64,000 nucleotides of DNA, taken from the NCBI RefSeq assembly GCF_000022365.1, contig NC_012804.1, positions 558,001-622,000 of the forward strand, read 5' to 3'. The stretch is from Thermococcus gammatolerans EJ3 (GTDB taxonomy: Archaea; Methanobacteriota_B; Thermococci; Thermococcales; Thermococcaceae). Shown in pieces: positions 63,671 through 64,000 of this stretch; positions within the stretch are counted from its first letter, which is position 1, and the number at the start of each line of letters is the position of its first letter. The notes beneath the pieces were generated by a model that made no database searches, had not been told where the DNA came from, and saw only the letters and a list, made by a program, of their open reading frames with translations. The position numbers and the translations under genes are program-made.

Positions 63671-64000
<330 letters not shown>

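Overview
The window is chromosomal DNA of a hyperthermophilic euryarchaeon of the Thermococcales, almost certainly Thermococcus. The evidence is a Tgr/TrmBL1-controlled maltodextrin and amylopullulanase locus, archaeal RNase P protein Pop5, ribosomal protein S8e, Sec61-beta, a lone 5S rRNA next to tRNA-Asp, tungsten-type formate dehydrogenase, archaeal PdxS/PdxT and PurT, and promoters with TATA boxes about 25 bases upstream of leaderless or GGTG-led genes. Genes are tightly packed on both strands, and many are joined by ATGA-type overlaps.

Layout. 1-6870: end of an archaeal ATPase gene, a methyltransferase, a broken gene, a Dac-like deacetylase, a radical SAM protein, RNase P Pop5, a glycogen-synthase-like glycosyltransferase and the sugar regulator Tgr. 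6943-17939: the starch-utilisation operon (cyclomaltodextrinase, maltodextrin-binding lipoprotein, two permeases, GH57 amylopullulanase, MalK ATPase). The enzymes and the binding protein are tethered outside the cell. Near-consensus Tgr boxes lie at the malE promoter and, more weakly, in the tgr/cyclomaltodextrinase gap. 17962-26200: sugar-phosphate mutase, metallo-hydrolase, M20 peptidase, secreted serpin, RNA methyltransferases and a nucleoside phosphorylase behind two palindromes. 26331-33257: membrane and secreted proteins of unknown role, two KaiC-like ATPases, a gene relic and a UPF1-like helicase. 33498-38737: NAD synthesis (nadB, nadA, nadC), interrupted by an HdeD-like protein and a sugar nucleotidyltransferase.

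38822-41622 is an unusual four-gene ABC cassette. 41775-43406 is PLP synthesis (pdxS-pdxT). 43482-45470 is a stand-alone formate-dehydrogenase-like catalytic subunit. 45489-46534 is a HEPN-MNT toxin-antitoxin module with three evenly spaced copies of a 14-bp palindrome around its promoter. 46541-51344 is purine synthesis (purF, purC, purM, purT) with a palindrome in the purM/purT divergent promoter. 51347-61717 holds Sec61-beta, a surface-sugar operon, a NOG1-like GTPase, S8e, a large DEAD-box helicase and membrane proteins.

61770-64000: 5S rRNA and tRNA-Asp, then an AT-rich stretch with a DUF2079 membrane protein. It ends in a truncated tRNA-Arg(TCT) copy that is read in frame into the C-terminal part of a tyrosine recombinase. 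This is the left edge of an integrated virus- or plasmid-like element that continues beyond the window.

The items most worth follow-up are the HEPN-MNT operator array, the split integrase boundary, the paired palindromes before the phosphorylase gene, the ABC cassette, and several small or broken genes that a length cut-off would miss (secG, a 54-residue gene after purM, a possible 44-residue leaderless gene near 62.1 kb, and relics at 1.5-2.1 kb and 30.6-30.8 kb).
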